Assembly: GCF_001282685.1 (NCBI RefSeq) | Contig: NZ_LN875035.1 | Span: forward strand, 2,980,411-3,044,410 | Length of the DNA stretch: 64,000 nucleotides | Reading direction: 5' to 3' | Source of the DNA: Niameybacter massiliensis | Lineage (GTDB): Bacteria; Bacillota; Clostridia; Lachnospirales; Cellulosilyticaceae | Part shown: piece by piece, positions 35,037 through 45,207 of the stretch | Layout: every line of letters begins with the position of its first letter | How positions within the stretch are numbered: the first letter of the stretch is position 1 | Position numbers and translations under genes: made by a program | Notes under the pieces: model-generated | Told to the model about the DNA's origin: nothing | Database searches by the model: none | What the model saw: only the letters and a program-made list of their open reading frames with translations

Positions 35037-36536
35037 TTATTGCTGAATAAATACTGTCTTACCTTCTTTATAAATACCACAACGTCCAATTTGCCCTAAC
35101 CCTTTGACTGGCTCTGCTTTGCCATCTACTCGTGGATCTACATATTTATAGTACCATCCCTCTAGACGTGCAAAGAGTTCTTCTTTTTTGTCTTGATAAT
35201 CTGGGTGATTTACAAGATTCACTTTTTCTCCTGGATCATTGACTAAATCATAAAGTTCATGTTCTCCATATGGATAACGGTGAATGTATTTCCATTCCTC
35301 AGTACGAATCATACGGGTTGGACCGTATTCATCCATAATAATAATTTCACCTTGATCTACTGGCTCTTCACTTTTTAGAATTGGTAAGAAACTTTTCCCA
35401 GGTAAAATAGACATATCAATATTATGGTCTACTTGTAAGTAGTCTAATAGTGTTGGTACAACATCATAATGACTTACAAGTTCTTTCTTCACTTGCCCAG
35501 CCTTAATCCCTTTTGGATATCTGATTAGCCCTGGTACCTTTACTGCACTGTCATACATATTAAGTGGGTATGTTCCATTACCCTTTCCGATAATCCCATG
35601 CTGACCTACACTCATACCATTATCTCCTGTAAAGAAAACAATGGTATCATCTGCTAGGCCTTGTGCGTCAAGATAGTCAAGAATATCTCCTATCCCCTTA
35701 TCCATTGCAGATATGGCAGCATAGTAACCTTTTAAGCAGAATTCTTTTACTTTTTTCATCTGCTCTTTTGTATGTCCTTTATATCCACTCCATGGATGGC
35801 CTTCTTCATCTTCTACTGATTCACATGGACAATTTTCATACATACTGTAAAATTCTTCTGGATGTTCATGTCTATCAAAAGGCGCATGAGGCGCTGTATA
35901 ATGTACACTTAAATAAAATGGTTCGTCTTTACCTTTTTGCATATGTAAAAAATCTAAAGCTTTATCTGTAATGTGGTCTGTTAAATATTTACCTTCTGGC
36001 AAGATATCAAACTTCCCATCTACTAGTACTGCAGAATTATAATAATGGTCTCCACCAAGTGCTATGGTTTGCCAATAGCTAAACCCTGCTTGTGCATGTC
36101 CACTATCTCCTAAATGCCATTTCCCACTTAAGCCACAAGTATAACCTTCCTTAGCTAATACTTCTGTAAAACAAGTATGCCCTTCTAAATAGTTGACCCC
36201 ACGGTCACCCTTTAGCTGCTGTGTAATCCATCCAAACTTTGGTTCAACTTGTTCTTTGTACATCTCCTTTAAAAGTCCTTCACTAGCGTCTGATTCATTA
36301 GCATGGCCTTTACTAATCCAGTCATGTACACCATGTTGTGATGGAATCTTACCTGTAAAGAATGAAGCTCTTGCTGGAGAGCAAACTGGTGATGCACAAA
36401 AGAAGTTTTCAAATCTTACACCTTCATAGGCAATACGGTCCAAGTTTGGTGTTTTAAGTTCTTTGTTTCCTGCACATCCTAAAGACCAATGTCCATGGTC
36501 ATCTGAAATAATAACAACGATATTAGGCTTCTTCAT
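35037..36536 (-). CDS. Type I sulfatase (S1 family)
   Basis: 499 residues. Metal-binding acids are in VIISDDHGHWS (D12, D13). The formylglycine site is Cys52 in ASPVCSPARASFFTG, i.e. the C-x-P-x-R form that needs post-translational oxidation; anaerobes use anSME, which is not encoded in this window. Further motifs are GKWHLGD and FFTGDNGMSVGQHGIIGKGN. The C-terminal region (TEEWKYIHRYPYGEHELYDL) is standard. No signal peptide, so it would act in the cytoplasm on imported saccharides. It is the last gene of the operon containing heparinase-type, GH88 and GH89 genes, which suggests a sulfated glycosaminoglycan substrate. Position specificity (2-O, 6-O or N-sulfate) cannot be read off. Confidence 0.93.
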   Translation of the reverse strand: MKKPNIVVIISDDHGHWSLGCAGNKELKTPNLDRIAYEGVRFENFFCASPVCSPARASFFTGKIPSQHGVHDWISKGHANESDASEGLLKEMYKEQVEPKFGWITQQLKGDRGVNYLEGHTCFTEVLAKEGYTCGLSGKWHLGDSGHAQAGFSYWQTIALGGDHYYNSAVLVDGKFDILPEGKYLTDHITDKALDFLHMQKGKDEPFYLSVHYTAPHAPFDRHEHPEEFYSMYENCPCESVEDEEGHPWSGYKGHTKEQMKKVKEFCLKGYYAAISAMDKGIGDILDYLDAQGLADDTIVFFTGDNGMSVGQHGIIGKGNGTYPLNMYDSAVKVPGLIRYPKGIKAGQVKKELVSHYDVVPTLLDYLQVDHNIDMSILPGKSFLPILKSEEPVDQGEIIIMDEYGPTRMIRTEEWKYIHRYPYGEHELYDLVNDPGEKVNLVNHPDYQDKKEELFARLEGWYYKYVDPRVDGKAEPVKGLGQIGRCGIYKEGKTVFIQQ

Positions 36537-36582
36537 CTTAAATCCCTCTCTTCTCTCTTCTTTACTAGATTTTTTATTTAAA

Positions 36583-38850
36583 CTATCTTAAAATACTATG
36601 CATACCTGCTTCTAAGTGCTGTGTTTTATCCCATCCTTCAATATGTACTGTACAAGGTCCATTTATAGAGATAACGATTTCTTCTACTAGATCTTCACTA
36701 GGAGTAATAAACATCCCCTCAGCTGTTTGAGCTACTTTGCAGTTATAGTTTAAGAGTTCCTCTTGATCTTGGTGAACATAAGCTTTTGTAAGCGCTACTT
36801 CCTCTAAACATTTAAAATGCTCATGTACATCATTATCACAAGCACCACCTTTATAATGCCCCTCTTGTTCTCCACGATTTGGAAAAGCATAGCAATGGGT
36901 TACTTGTTCTTGGTCACACTTCCACCAATCTGATACCATAGAGATATATTCTTCTCCCACTACTTTAGATACTAGCTTACCTTGTCCTGGTACTTGTTCA
37001 TTGGGTACAAAGATTTGTGCTTCCACATAAGGGTCCACAATGAAAGCCCATCTTAACTCTCCTGTTTCAATATCAATTACTTGCATACTTGCCCCTAATG
37101 TATCCATTGTATCTTTAAGATACGCCTTGTCTCCTGTTAGACGATATAAGTAATAGGTTGCATAAGTCTTCCATGATGTCCATCCATGTGGACTTGTCAT
37201 CATATTTTGTGGAATCATAACATCATACATGGTTTCCCAGAATCTAAGAGTTGCACCACGCATACGACAATCTGGTATTTGTTGTAGTTCTAAGCACTTA
37301 TGTTTTTCTAACATATAGCGGGCTACTTCTTCATACCCAGCTCTCGCTTCTAAGTCTTCTTGCATCAAGGCAAAAAGTCCTAGTTGTAAACTACTACAAG
37401 AAATCATACCATCTTCAAAAGTCATCTCACCTTCTGTTTGAATATCATCTCTAGAATCTCGTAGTTCATCTATTGCACGCTTAATGCTTATATAATGTTT
37501 ATCTGCTAGGTTTTGCCAGTAATCTTCTTTTATTTGTCTTTCTACTTGGTAAAGTTCTATAAGGCTCTTAGCAATATAGATAACACAAGTATAATGCACC
37601 CCATACCCGCATCGGTAAGCACCATCTGCACTTTGATACTTCATAACGTGTTCTGCCAGTCTTGCTCCACGTTCTAAGTACATTATATTTTGAGTAGCCT
37701 CATAAGCATCTGCTAAAAGGCTAATCATCAGTGCCGTATTTTGAATACGTCCTGGCTCTGCTGTACCTACTGGCACCATTTGCTCCATATCATGCATTAC
37801 TCTAAAGACTTCTTCAAACTTCTCTTCTAATTGTTTGTCTAACGTTGCATCTGTTTGATACTTTCTAGCTAAGAAACTAGAAAAGAAGCCATACCATCCT
37901 TCTGTATGTGTTCCTGCTTTTTGTTCATACTTCAGTGTGGCTTTACGTGCTTCATAGAGATAATAAGACCATGGTTTTCTTACATAAATAAGTGCTTCAC
38001 TTACTTTATCATTATAAGAAGCAACCACTTGCCATACACCGTATTCATTAAGTGCTTCCATCTGTTCTTTTGTATAGATTTTCCCTGAAGGAGATGTATA
38101 GGTTACTTCTCCCTTACAACTTATAGAAGGCTTTTCACCATATTCGTAAGTGTACTTATCCATAGTTGGTAACGCTGCTTGTGTATAGGCTTCTACAACT
38201 GGTTTAATCTCTGCTTCACTCTCTACCAACTTAAGGAGGACTTCAAAAACTTTGGTCTCTCTTGGTTCAAGGTGGTCTAAATCTTGTGGGTGACGTTTAG
38301 GTAGTGGCCCTTTATTCAAGAGGTCTAAGCTCATTGTATAAATACGATGTCCTGTATCTGTTGTAGAACCGCCATAATCTGCACGACTATAACAATGATG
38401 CCATGATGCGACTGGACCTTTTGTGGCAATAGCTACTACTTTGCCTGCTGGTGTACGCATATATCCCCAAGTATGAGTCTTTTCTGTACGTAACATAGTA
38501 CAGAAGAATTTATCATTCCACTCTGGGTAGCCTACCATATAAGTATCTATGCCTAGTCTCAGCTCACACTTTTTAGGTGCAAAGATTTCTTCTCCTTTAT
38601 TCATCAGAGCAACTTTTATTTCTACCCCTTCATTTTCTTCTACATAACTTAGTTCTACGTCCACCTTACCATATTGCCCTACAAACTTATCATCACTTAC
38701 TTTATTTACAATAATATAGGTTGGCTCAGATTCTTTTTGATGAGGCCATATGAGAAGCGCTGGCCCTCTATACCCATCTTCTCTAAATTGAATGGTTGTA
38801 TCTTTCCAAGTAATGCTTTGGAGTATCCCATTTGCTGTTAATTTAATCAT
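36583..38850 (-). CDS. Unassigned large protein, beta-sandwich plus alpha-helical toroid
   Basis: About 755 residues from the ATG at 38850, which lies 12 nt after GGAGG; an in-frame GTG at 38859 is only 3 nt from that site. Residues ~1-220 look beta-rich (GYRGPALLIWPHQ, KCELRLGIDTYMVG). Residues ~290-620 are helical with repeating pairs (WYGFFSSFLARKYQ, RIQNTALMISLLADAYEATQ, ARLAEHVMKYQSADGAYRCG), the look of an (alpha/alpha)6 six-hairpin glycosidase or polysaccharide lyase. I recognise no family with confidence. No signal peptide. It sits between GH89 and the sulfatase in a glycosaminoglycan-type operon, so it may be an uncharacterised glycosidase, lyase or deacetylase for the same chains. 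Confidence 0.6.
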   Translation of the reverse strand: MIKLTANGILQSITWKDTTIQFREDGYRGPALLIWPHQKESEPTYIIVNKVSDDKFVGQYGKVDVELSYVEENEGVEIKVALMNKGEEIFAPKKCELRLGIDTYMVGYPEWNDKFFCTMLRTEKTHTWGYMRTPAGKVVAIATKGPVASWHHCYSRADYGGSTTDTGHRIYTMSLDLLNKGPLPKRHPQDLDHLEPRETKVFEVLLKLVESEAEIKPVVEAYTQAALPTMDKYTYEYGEKPSISCKGEVTYTSPSGKIYTKEQMEALNEYGVWQVVASYNDKVSEALIYVRKPWSYYLYEARKATLKYEQKAGTHTEGWYGFFSSFLARKYQTDATLDKQLEEKFEEVFRVMHDMEQMVPVGTAEPGRIQNTALMISLLADAYEATQNIMYLERGARLAEHVMKYQSADGAYRCGYGVHYTCVIYIAKSLIELYQVERQIKEDYWQNLADKHYISIKRAIDELRDSRDDIQTEGEMTFEDGMISCSSLQLGLFALMQEDLEARAGYEEVARYMLEKHKCLELQQIPDCRMRGATLRFWETMYDVMIPQNMMTSPHGWTSWKTYATYYLYRLTGDKAYLKDTMDTLGASMQVIDIETGELRWAFIVDPYVEAQIFVPNEQVPGQGKLVSKVVGEEYISMVSDWWKCDQEQVTHCYAFPNRGEQEGHYKGGACDNDVHEHFKCLEEVALTKAYVHQDQEELLNYNCKVAQTAEGMFITPSEDLVEEIVISINGPCTVHIEGWDKTQHLEAGMHSILR

Positions 38851-38932
38851 TTCACTCACTATCCTCCATGTGCTTTTACCCTTCGTAGTGTTTAAAAAAT
38901 TAATCTTTTAATTACTCAAAATAAGTATTCAC

Positions 38933-41014
38933 TTAAAAATAAATGTCTTGAATATGTTTAATAATTTCTTTCAAATTGCCTTGTGGCTCAGTTGGATAAG
39001 TATTATGACCTACTGTCCATGTTTGTTCCAACTTATACCAGTCAATCTCTTCTAACGTTGTATTTGATTCAAGTGCTTCTTCTAATGCCTTAAAGTAAAG
39101 TGCCCATCTTTTTGCATAGAAATCTTTTGTGAGCCCGCCCCATTGACGATGAGAATAATCACGTAAAAGTACCGATCCTTTCTCATTAGCCCATAGAGTA
39201 ATAATGGTTCTAGCATTCCATTCTAAATAATCTTTTTCTTTCTCTGTCCCACCTAATGCTCTTGCCTGCTCTAGATAAGTTCCCAGTAAAAAGTCTGGAT
39301 GAGCACTTAGTAATTCATCCATCTTCACTACCATCTCTAAAAATGTTTGACTTTCTCTTTTAAAGGTTTCAAGTTCTTTATTTTGATAAGCTTGAGCCCA
39401 TTTTTCATATTGAAATCTTCCAATATCGGATAAAGCTTGTCTTGTCACATCTACAATATCATATAAGTAACCTTCTGAATCCTTCAATATTTCATAGTCT
39501 ACAAACAAGTACTTGCTTGCCTTAACCATAGCTTGTTGGTCATAGTAATAAGACTTAGGCCCCCAAGTTGAAACGTTCTCAATATCTAATCTTGGTCTGC
39601 CACAAAAGATACTTTCTACGCCACCTTCTTGCCTTCTTGTACAATTGTAGATACTTTCTCTTAAAACTTTCCAAGCTGCTTTACTAGCCTCTGATGCCTT
39701 ACCATATCTTCTTAAAATATAGTTTTCTATCCACTCTTCTAGTACAACCTTCTCTTGGTTCCAGCTGGTATCTAAAAGTAAATCCCATACTACCGGATTA
39801 TTATCGATCCCTTCCATGGTCATGCCTACACCGAGCATCTTACCTGCTTCTTCATTATGATAGGCCTCAATATGACCATTAGCAGTAGCTTGCAAGTTAC
39901 CATAGAGACCATTTTTACCTCCAAAGTTACCAAGTACGCACCATAACCATGGTATGCCTTTATAAGCTTTTCTCTCTTGCCATGTTGGGTTTGCTTCGCA
40001 CCATAGGTCTAAAATGAGAGTATGAGTTGGATCTAATGCCTCTACTGTTACATCATCTGGGTTGCCACCCCAGCCCTGAATAATCCAAATTGCTTGTGGG
40101 TCATGTTGTAACATTTTATCTTGAATCATCTTGATACAGTGTCCTACATCTAATCCGTCTCTATTGCCTCCTTCATGGAACGGGTCAGTACAGTAAAACG
40201 GACTCTCTACACCAAAGATTTCTTGTTGTTTAGCATAGAAAATATCTGCTACTTTATCAAACATAGGCGTACCTGGAATGAGTAAATCTGGTCTATTTAA
40301 ATCACACCAAAAACCTTGTTGCAATGTATTTACATCTTCATAACGTTCTTTGAAATTTCTAGGAATCATTCCACTATATCCTTGCATAGCAGGTATAATC
40401 CCAAGTTCTTCCATACGTGTATGAATTTTCTTAGCTAATGCTACACGTCTTTCGAACCATTCATCTGTATAATCACTTCCCCAGCCTTCAATATTTTGCA
40501 TCCATTGCCATGGCAAGAAGGCTGGACCACATATAAATGCTTTAGCTTCTTCATTACTATAACCAAGTTCTATCAGTGTTTGTCTCCAAACTTCCTCATG
40601 TCCTACTAAGCTCAGTGCTAGATTGATACCATTTAGAGCCATCCAATCCAGTTCCTTTTCCCATCTATCCCAGTCCCAAAAAGCCATGGAATAGCCATAT
40701 GTACAGTAATTCATATAGTACTTATAGGTATAAGGTGTTTGCTTGTAAATCGTTTCTTGTAAAGTTGGCCATTCCCCTTCAATCTTCTTTTGACACCCAC
40801 ACCAAGTTAAATTGATCTTTAAATAATGCTTTAAATACCAATGTACTCCCGATGCAGCTGCTAATGCTGTTGAAGCTATGACCACTATTTTATTATCCTT
40901 ACTACTTAGCTCAAAGTAATCTGTTTGTGTTTTTCTATCTTCTAGTCTTATCACAAATTGCTCTGCTGCACTTTCTCCTAGAACACGACTTACCAAGCCA
41001 TCAATAACTTGCAT
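38933..41014 (-). CDS. GH89 alpha-N-acetylglucosaminidase (NAGLU-like)
   Basis: 693 residues from the ATG at 41014, which follows AGAGGAGGTAAATAC; an in-frame start 30 bases upstream would overlap the previous gene. The three NAGLU parts are visible: N-terminal alpha/beta domain (ALAAASGVHWYLKHYLKI), barrel (YYMNYCTYGYSMAFWDWDRW, GPAFLPWQWMQNIEGWG), and helical C-terminus. Candidate catalytic Glu residues are in TDPFHEGGNRDG and VGMTMEGIDNNP. Human NAGLU removes terminal alpha-GlcNAc from heparan sulfate; bacterial members also act on gastric mucin GlcNAc-alpha-1,4-Gal caps. No signal peptide. Flanked by heparinase-type and sulfatase genes, so heparan sulfate is the favoured substrate. Confidence 0.92.
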   Translation of the reverse strand: MQVIDGLVSRVLGESAAEQFVIRLEDRKTQTDYFELSSKDNKIVVIASTALAAASGVHWYLKHYLKINLTWCGCQKKIEGEWPTLQETIYKQTPYTYKYYMNYCTYGYSMAFWDWDRWEKELDWMALNGINLALSLVGHEEVWRQTLIELGYSNEEAKAFICGPAFLPWQWMQNIEGWGSDYTDEWFERRVALAKKIHTRMEELGIIPAMQGYSGMIPRNFKERYEDVNTLQQGFWCDLNRPDLLIPGTPMFDKVADIFYAKQQEIFGVESPFYCTDPFHEGGNRDGLDVGHCIKMIQDKMLQHDPQAIWIIQGWGGNPDDVTVEALDPTHTLILDLWCEANPTWQERKAYKGIPWLWCVLGNFGGKNGLYGNLQATANGHIEAYHNEEAGKMLGVGMTMEGIDNNPVVWDLLLDTSWNQEKVVLEEWIENYILRRYGKASEASKAAWKVLRESIYNCTRRQEGGVESIFCGRPRLDIENVSTWGPKSYYYDQQAMVKASKYLFVDYEILKDSEGYLYDIVDVTRQALSDIGRFQYEKWAQAYQNKELETFKRESQTFLEMVVKMDELLSAHPDFLLGTYLEQARALGGTEKEKDYLEWNARTIITLWANEKGSVLLRDYSHRQWGGLTKDFYAKRWALYFKALEEALESNTTLEEIDWYKLEQTWTVGHNTYPTEPQGNLKEIIKHIQDIYF

Positions 41015-41033
41015 GTATTTACCTCCTCTAGCT

Positions 41034-42992
41034 TTATCCAACAATGGTATGTACTTTAGTTTGATCTTCTGTTTGCTTAATGAGTGTCACTCTACCATAA
41101 ACATCTTGCCCTTCTACAACAAAAAGACGTCTATAAGTCTCGTCATGTTTAATAACAAGGGTATATTTTTCATTTTCATAAGTAATTCTAATTGCCTCTA
41201 GATGCTGCCCATTTGGTACTTCTTTACCCTCTGTATAAACAGGAACATATTCTACTTGCTCTCTACTTTCCTTATGAACATCTCCTAAAATCATAACGGT
41301 TATAATACTTCCACTTCCCTTATGCTTTAATGTGGTCTGAAGGACTTGTTGAGCTTGAAGTTGATTATACGTCTTGGAGGTTATCCCCTCTATTACTTTT
41401 TTATCTATTGGCTGTAAATGATATAAGTTTGCCTTTACATTATTTCCTTTGAAGGTAACTGCTTCCCCAACTTCTAAATGACCCTCTCCAAAATGAAAAT
41501 ACTGTTCATAAGTATGCTCTTCTTTTGCAGTAAACTCATCGACTAATACAACAATATTGGGCTTAATCACAATTACTTTACGATTGATAAATACAGGATC
41601 ATCTAGATCCATATATCCTAGATGTGCTCCTTCTACATAATCATAAAGTTCATGATTCACAAACTCTCTTTGTACATGAGGTGCTACTTTACCATAGCCC
41701 CATGTATCAATAATTTTAGTAAATGGGACGCCATCTACCACAACTGTATTGTGTGCTGTCGCACTTTTTAAGCTATAGCGTTCTTTAGAGTCTGTATAAG
41801 TATAACGTCCTTGATCCTTTAAGACATCTTCTCCTAAATAAGCCACATCTACATGAAGTAAATCTACATGCCCATGTCCTCCACCTAGATTGCCACACTT
41901 AAAATGAACATAAATACCGTCTTCATCCCAAGTATGACGCATACAATAGTTGCCACTTTCTCTTAAAGCTTTTGAACAAATTTCTGGATAATAGCTTTCT
42001 AGGTTGTCATATACCTTTACACCTTGCATACCTATATCCCAAATACTTTCAAAATCTACCTTTTCATAGCCTAATGCTTTATAAATAGGATTTTCATATA
42101 AGTAAGCACCTCTTACCAATATATCCCTTAAATCCATAGCATCACTATCTCCATTTGCTAATTGGATATGATTTGGCTTAGTCATATAAATATGTGCTTC
42201 TAGCATTTTATTAACTACTTGATGATAATGAGGGGCTAATGTAATCCCATTGTTTTTTGCACATATCCCTACATCTACAAGTGCTCTTAAAACTTCGTTG
42301 TGATAAAGCTGTGATTGTTCCCAGTGCAATCCATCATCTAGAACTTGGAGCTGTACTGCTTTATAAAGACGTTCTTTGGCTACTTGAACATAATGGTCAT
42401 TCCCCAGAAATACACCAGCTACAAATAGTCCATGATTTTCTATAACACCCCAGTTACTCAATCTTCTAAAGTCATCATTGTGAGCTAAAATATGCTCACA
42501 ATGATGTTTTAAACTTTCTTTTAAAGCAATAGTAACTTCCTCATTCCACTGTAGGCTTGTGCTAAAAATCTCATAAGCTTTTATCCAATTCTCACAGCGT
42601 AATCCTGTCTCTATTGTACGCCAAGTAGTATATTGACTTTGATCTGTCAAAGGTTGATGTTCTATCCAATGCATCAAAAGTCTAATACCTTCACTGACGT
42701 ACTCTTCTTTTTCTGTTAGAGCATAAGCTTGTGCTAGTGAAACAAAGTAACGATGGCGATTCATAGCATACATCCACTCTGGATCTCCAAAAGGTACTAA
42801 ATCCCATCCTATATTATCTCCTTCAAAGGTTACAGCGTCATAAGTTCTCTCCATTTCCCACTTGCTTTCAAACAAGAATCTATGACCAAGTACATCTTTT
42901 GCAACTTTCAAAGCTAAGATACTTTCCTCTTCACAGTACATCTTACAATAACTTACAATTTCTTCTAAACCTTCTCCAATATATGTTTGCAT
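41034..42992 (-). CDS. Heparinase II/III-family polysaccharide lyase
   Basis: 652 residues. The N-terminal half is an alpha-helical toroid (FRRLSNWGVIENHGLFVAG carries the Asn-His typical of the active site; HWEQSQLYHNEVLRALVDVG follows). The C-terminal half is a beta-sandwich with the family signature GGGHGHVDLLHVDVAYLGED and SATAHNTVVVDG. These enzymes break uronic-acid-containing chains by beta-elimination, leaving an unsaturated uronyl end, the substrate of GH88. The lack of a signal peptide implies action on imported oligosaccharides. It is 10 nt downstream of an ABC transporter gene and 19 nt upstream of GH89. PL12, PL15 and PL21 are the candidate families. Confidence 0.88.
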   Translation of the reverse strand: MQTYIGEGLEEIVSYCKMYCEEESILALKVAKDVLGHRFLFESKWEMERTYDAVTFEGDNIGWDLVPFGDPEWMYAMNRHRYFVSLAQAYALTEKEEYVSEGIRLLMHWIEHQPLTDQSQYTTWRTIETGLRCENWIKAYEIFSTSLQWNEEVTIALKESLKHHCEHILAHNDDFRRLSNWGVIENHGLFVAGVFLGNDHYVQVAKERLYKAVQLQVLDDGLHWEQSQLYHNEVLRALVDVGICAKNNGITLAPHYHQVVNKMLEAHIYMTKPNHIQLANGDSDAMDLRDILVRGAYLYENPIYKALGYEKVDFESIWDIGMQGVKVYDNLESYYPEICSKALRESGNYCMRHTWDEDGIYVHFKCGNLGGGHGHVDLLHVDVAYLGEDVLKDQGRYTYTDSKERYSLKSATAHNTVVVDGVPFTKIIDTWGYGKVAPHVQREFVNHELYDYVEGAHLGYMDLDDPVFINRKVIVIKPNIVVLVDEFTAKEEHTYEQYFHFGEGHLEVGEAVTFKGNNVKANLYHLQPIDKKVIEGITSKTYNQLQAQQVLQTTLKHKGSGSIITVMILGDVHKESREQVEYVPVYTEGKEVPNGQHLEAIRITYENEKYTLVIKHDETYRRLFVVEGQDVYGRVTLIKQTEDQTKVHTIVG

Positions 42993-43002
42993 ACCCCACC
43001 TC

Positions 43003-45180
43003 TTATTGCTTCATATGTGTAGTTTGTTTTTGAGCCATAACTAAGTTGTAGTAAATACCTTTTTTCTCTAATAATTCTTCATGTGTTCCCATTTCAGCAA
43101 ATGTTCCTTTATCAATAACAAGAAGTCTATTTGCCTTTTGCAAAGTAGAAAGCCTATGAGCTATAGCAAAGGTTGTTTTACCTTGCTTAAGTCTTTCTAA
43201 TGCTTCTTGAATTTTTTTTTCTGTCTCTGTATCTAGTGCTGAAGTTGCCTCATCTAAAATTAAAATCTTTGGATTATGAAGTACAGCTCTAGCAATAGCA
43301 ACGCGTTGTCTTTCTCCACCTGATAGAGTATGGCCTTTTTCACCAATTACTGTATGGTAAGCATCTGGTAACTTAACAATGAACTCATGTGCATTGGCAA
43401 CTTTAGCTGCTTCTATAATTTCATCAAGTGTTGCATCTGGTTTAGCATAACGGAGATTATCTATAATCGTTCCTTCAAAGAGGAATGTCTCTTGAAGTAC
43501 AACACCAATCTGACTTCTTAGAGCCTGTGTCGAGTAACTTCTAATATCTATCCCATCAATTGTAATCTTCCCATCTGCTACATCATACAAGCGCATTAAT
43601 AAGTTAATAAGCGTTGACTTACCTGCTCCTGAATGCCCTACAATCCCTATCATTTCTCCTGCCTTAACTTCAAATGATACATCTTTGAGTACTGGTTCAT
43701 AAACTTTGTAACCAAAACTTACATCTTGGAAAACTACATCTCCTATAATTTCCTTTTTAATAGGTTCATCAATCTCTTCCATCTCACATTCTTCATCTAG
43801 AAGTTCAAAGACTTTCCCTGCACTTACAAATACATCTGCAAATACCCTCGGAAGTTGAATTGCCCATCTTAAAGGTACATAAATCATAGTAATATAAGTT
43901 GTATACTGAATCAGTTGCCCCAGTTGCATTTTCCCACCTAATACTAAGTAACCACCCATCCATAGAACTAAAAACTCTCCAAGTCCCATTAAGTATCCTA
44001 TGTAAGGATAAAACTTAGACCAAAGTGTCTCTGCATTAATCATGGCATCTTTAACTTGGTCTACATTTTCCGTATATTTCTTAATTTCAATTTCTTCATT
44101 TCCGTAGGCTTTTACAACACGAATACCACTTAAAATATCATGAAGTGCACTACTTGCCTTTTCATGTTTACGCCATTGTTTCCAATATCTAAGTCCCATC
44201 TTATCCTGCATTTTTGTAACTGCATATAAAACAGGTGGAAGGGGTACTAATACCATAAGTGCTAAACGATAGTCCATCACAAAGAGTAAAATACTTAATA
44301 CAATCAAGGAGAAGATACGATTAATGGCATCTCGTCCATAGTTTGATATAAACTCTTGTATTTTCTCTGTATCACTATTAATACGATTCATTAACTCCCC
44401 TGGTGTACGGTTAGATACCGTACTTAATGAAAGCTCTTGAATCTTTACAAATACTTGATTACGTAAATCTCTTGAAATACTATTTGAAAGAAGATTGGTC
44501 CACTTCATAACAAAGCGTTCAAACCAAGTAATGGTTGCAAATACAGTTAAATAAACAGCTAATAGAATCAAAAGATGTGGCACATTTTGATTCTTTGGTA
44601 CAATATAATCATCAATGATGACACGTAATATGTACGGATTAACAATCCAAAGCACTTCCATTACAAGTGTTCCAAGTAAGGTATATAAAAAGACCTTCTT
44701 ATAATCTTTACCAATTGCAAAAATCTTTCTCAGTACTTTTGTTTTACTTTGACATTTAAAACATGTCTTACTCCCATTTAAAAGTGGGAAACCACATTTC
44801 GGACAGATATATTCTTCTTGCTCTTCTTCATAAGTGCTGTGCTCACCTGTCTTGTGGTAATAATTGATAAGCTTCGCAAGTTCAACATAGCGCTTAAACC
44901 ATTTCGGTTTAAAACCACAAATCATCTGTTCTTCTTCATCTATTTTTGCACTAAACAATCCACTTCCTACAAGTTGCTTTGCTTCACAATCTTGTAGTTT
45001 TTCTAATGGATAACTTGCTTCTAACACTTTATTTTTAAAAATATAAAATAGACTTTTAGTTATAACAACATTACCTTCCTCACTTTTGCCATCAAAACTC
45101 AGGTCAAAAGGAAGGGCATAGAGAATGTCCCCTTCTACTTCACGGCTTACCTCTATGGGAAGTTCAAATTTCAGTCTCAT
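43003..45180 (-). CDS. ABC half-transporter with N-terminal domain and zinc ribbon (DUF1854-associated)
   Basis: 725 residues. Residues ~1-120 are an extra beta-rich cytoplasmic domain. A zinc ribbon follows (YICPKCGFPLLNGSKTCFKC, ~125-147). Residues ~165-450 hold six transmembrane helices of the exporter (type IV) fold. The ATPase (~480-725) has Walker A GHSGAGKST, signature LSGGERQRVAIARA, Walker B ILILDEATSALD and H-loop AIAHRLST, all intact. It probably pairs with the ABC protein at 45663. In proteobacteria this ABC plus DUF1854 arrangement is annotated as cyanophycin-associated, but no cyanophycin gene is here. Its place between GH88 and a heparinase-type lyase suggests glycan transport. 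Confidence 0.85.
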   Translation of the reverse strand: MRLKFELPIEVSREVEGDILYALPFDLSFDGKSEEGNVVITKSLFYIFKNKVLEASYPLEKLQDCEAKQLVGSGLFSAKIDEEEQMICGFKPKWFKRYVELAKLINYYHKTGEHSTYEEEQEEYICPKCGFPLLNGSKTCFKCQSKTKVLRKIFAIGKDYKKVFLYTLLGTLVMEVLWIVNPYILRVIIDDYIVPKNQNVPHLLILLAVYLTVFATITWFERFVMKWTNLLSNSISRDLRNQVFVKIQELSLSTVSNRTPGELMNRINSDTEKIQEFISNYGRDAINRIFSLIVLSILLFVMDYRLALMVLVPLPPVLYAVTKMQDKMGLRYWKQWRKHEKASSALHDILSGIRVVKAYGNEEIEIKKYTENVDQVKDAMINAETLWSKFYPYIGYLMGLGEFLVLWMGGYLVLGGKMQLGQLIQYTTYITMIYVPLRWAIQLPRVFADVFVSAGKVFELLDEECEMEEIDEPIKKEIIGDVVFQDVSFGYKVYEPVLKDVSFEVKAGEMIGIVGHSGAGKSTLINLLMRLYDVADGKITIDGIDIRSYSTQALRSQIGVVLQETFLFEGTIIDNLRYAKPDATLDEIIEAAKVANAHEFIVKLPDAYHTVIGEKGHTLSGGERQRVAIARAVLHNPKILILDEATSALDTETEKKIQEALERLKQGKTTFAIAHRLSTLQKANRLLVIDKGTFAEMGTHEELLEKKGIYYNLVMAQKQTTHMKQ

Positions 45181-45207
45181 AGATTTTCTCCCTCTAAACT
45201 TATTAGA

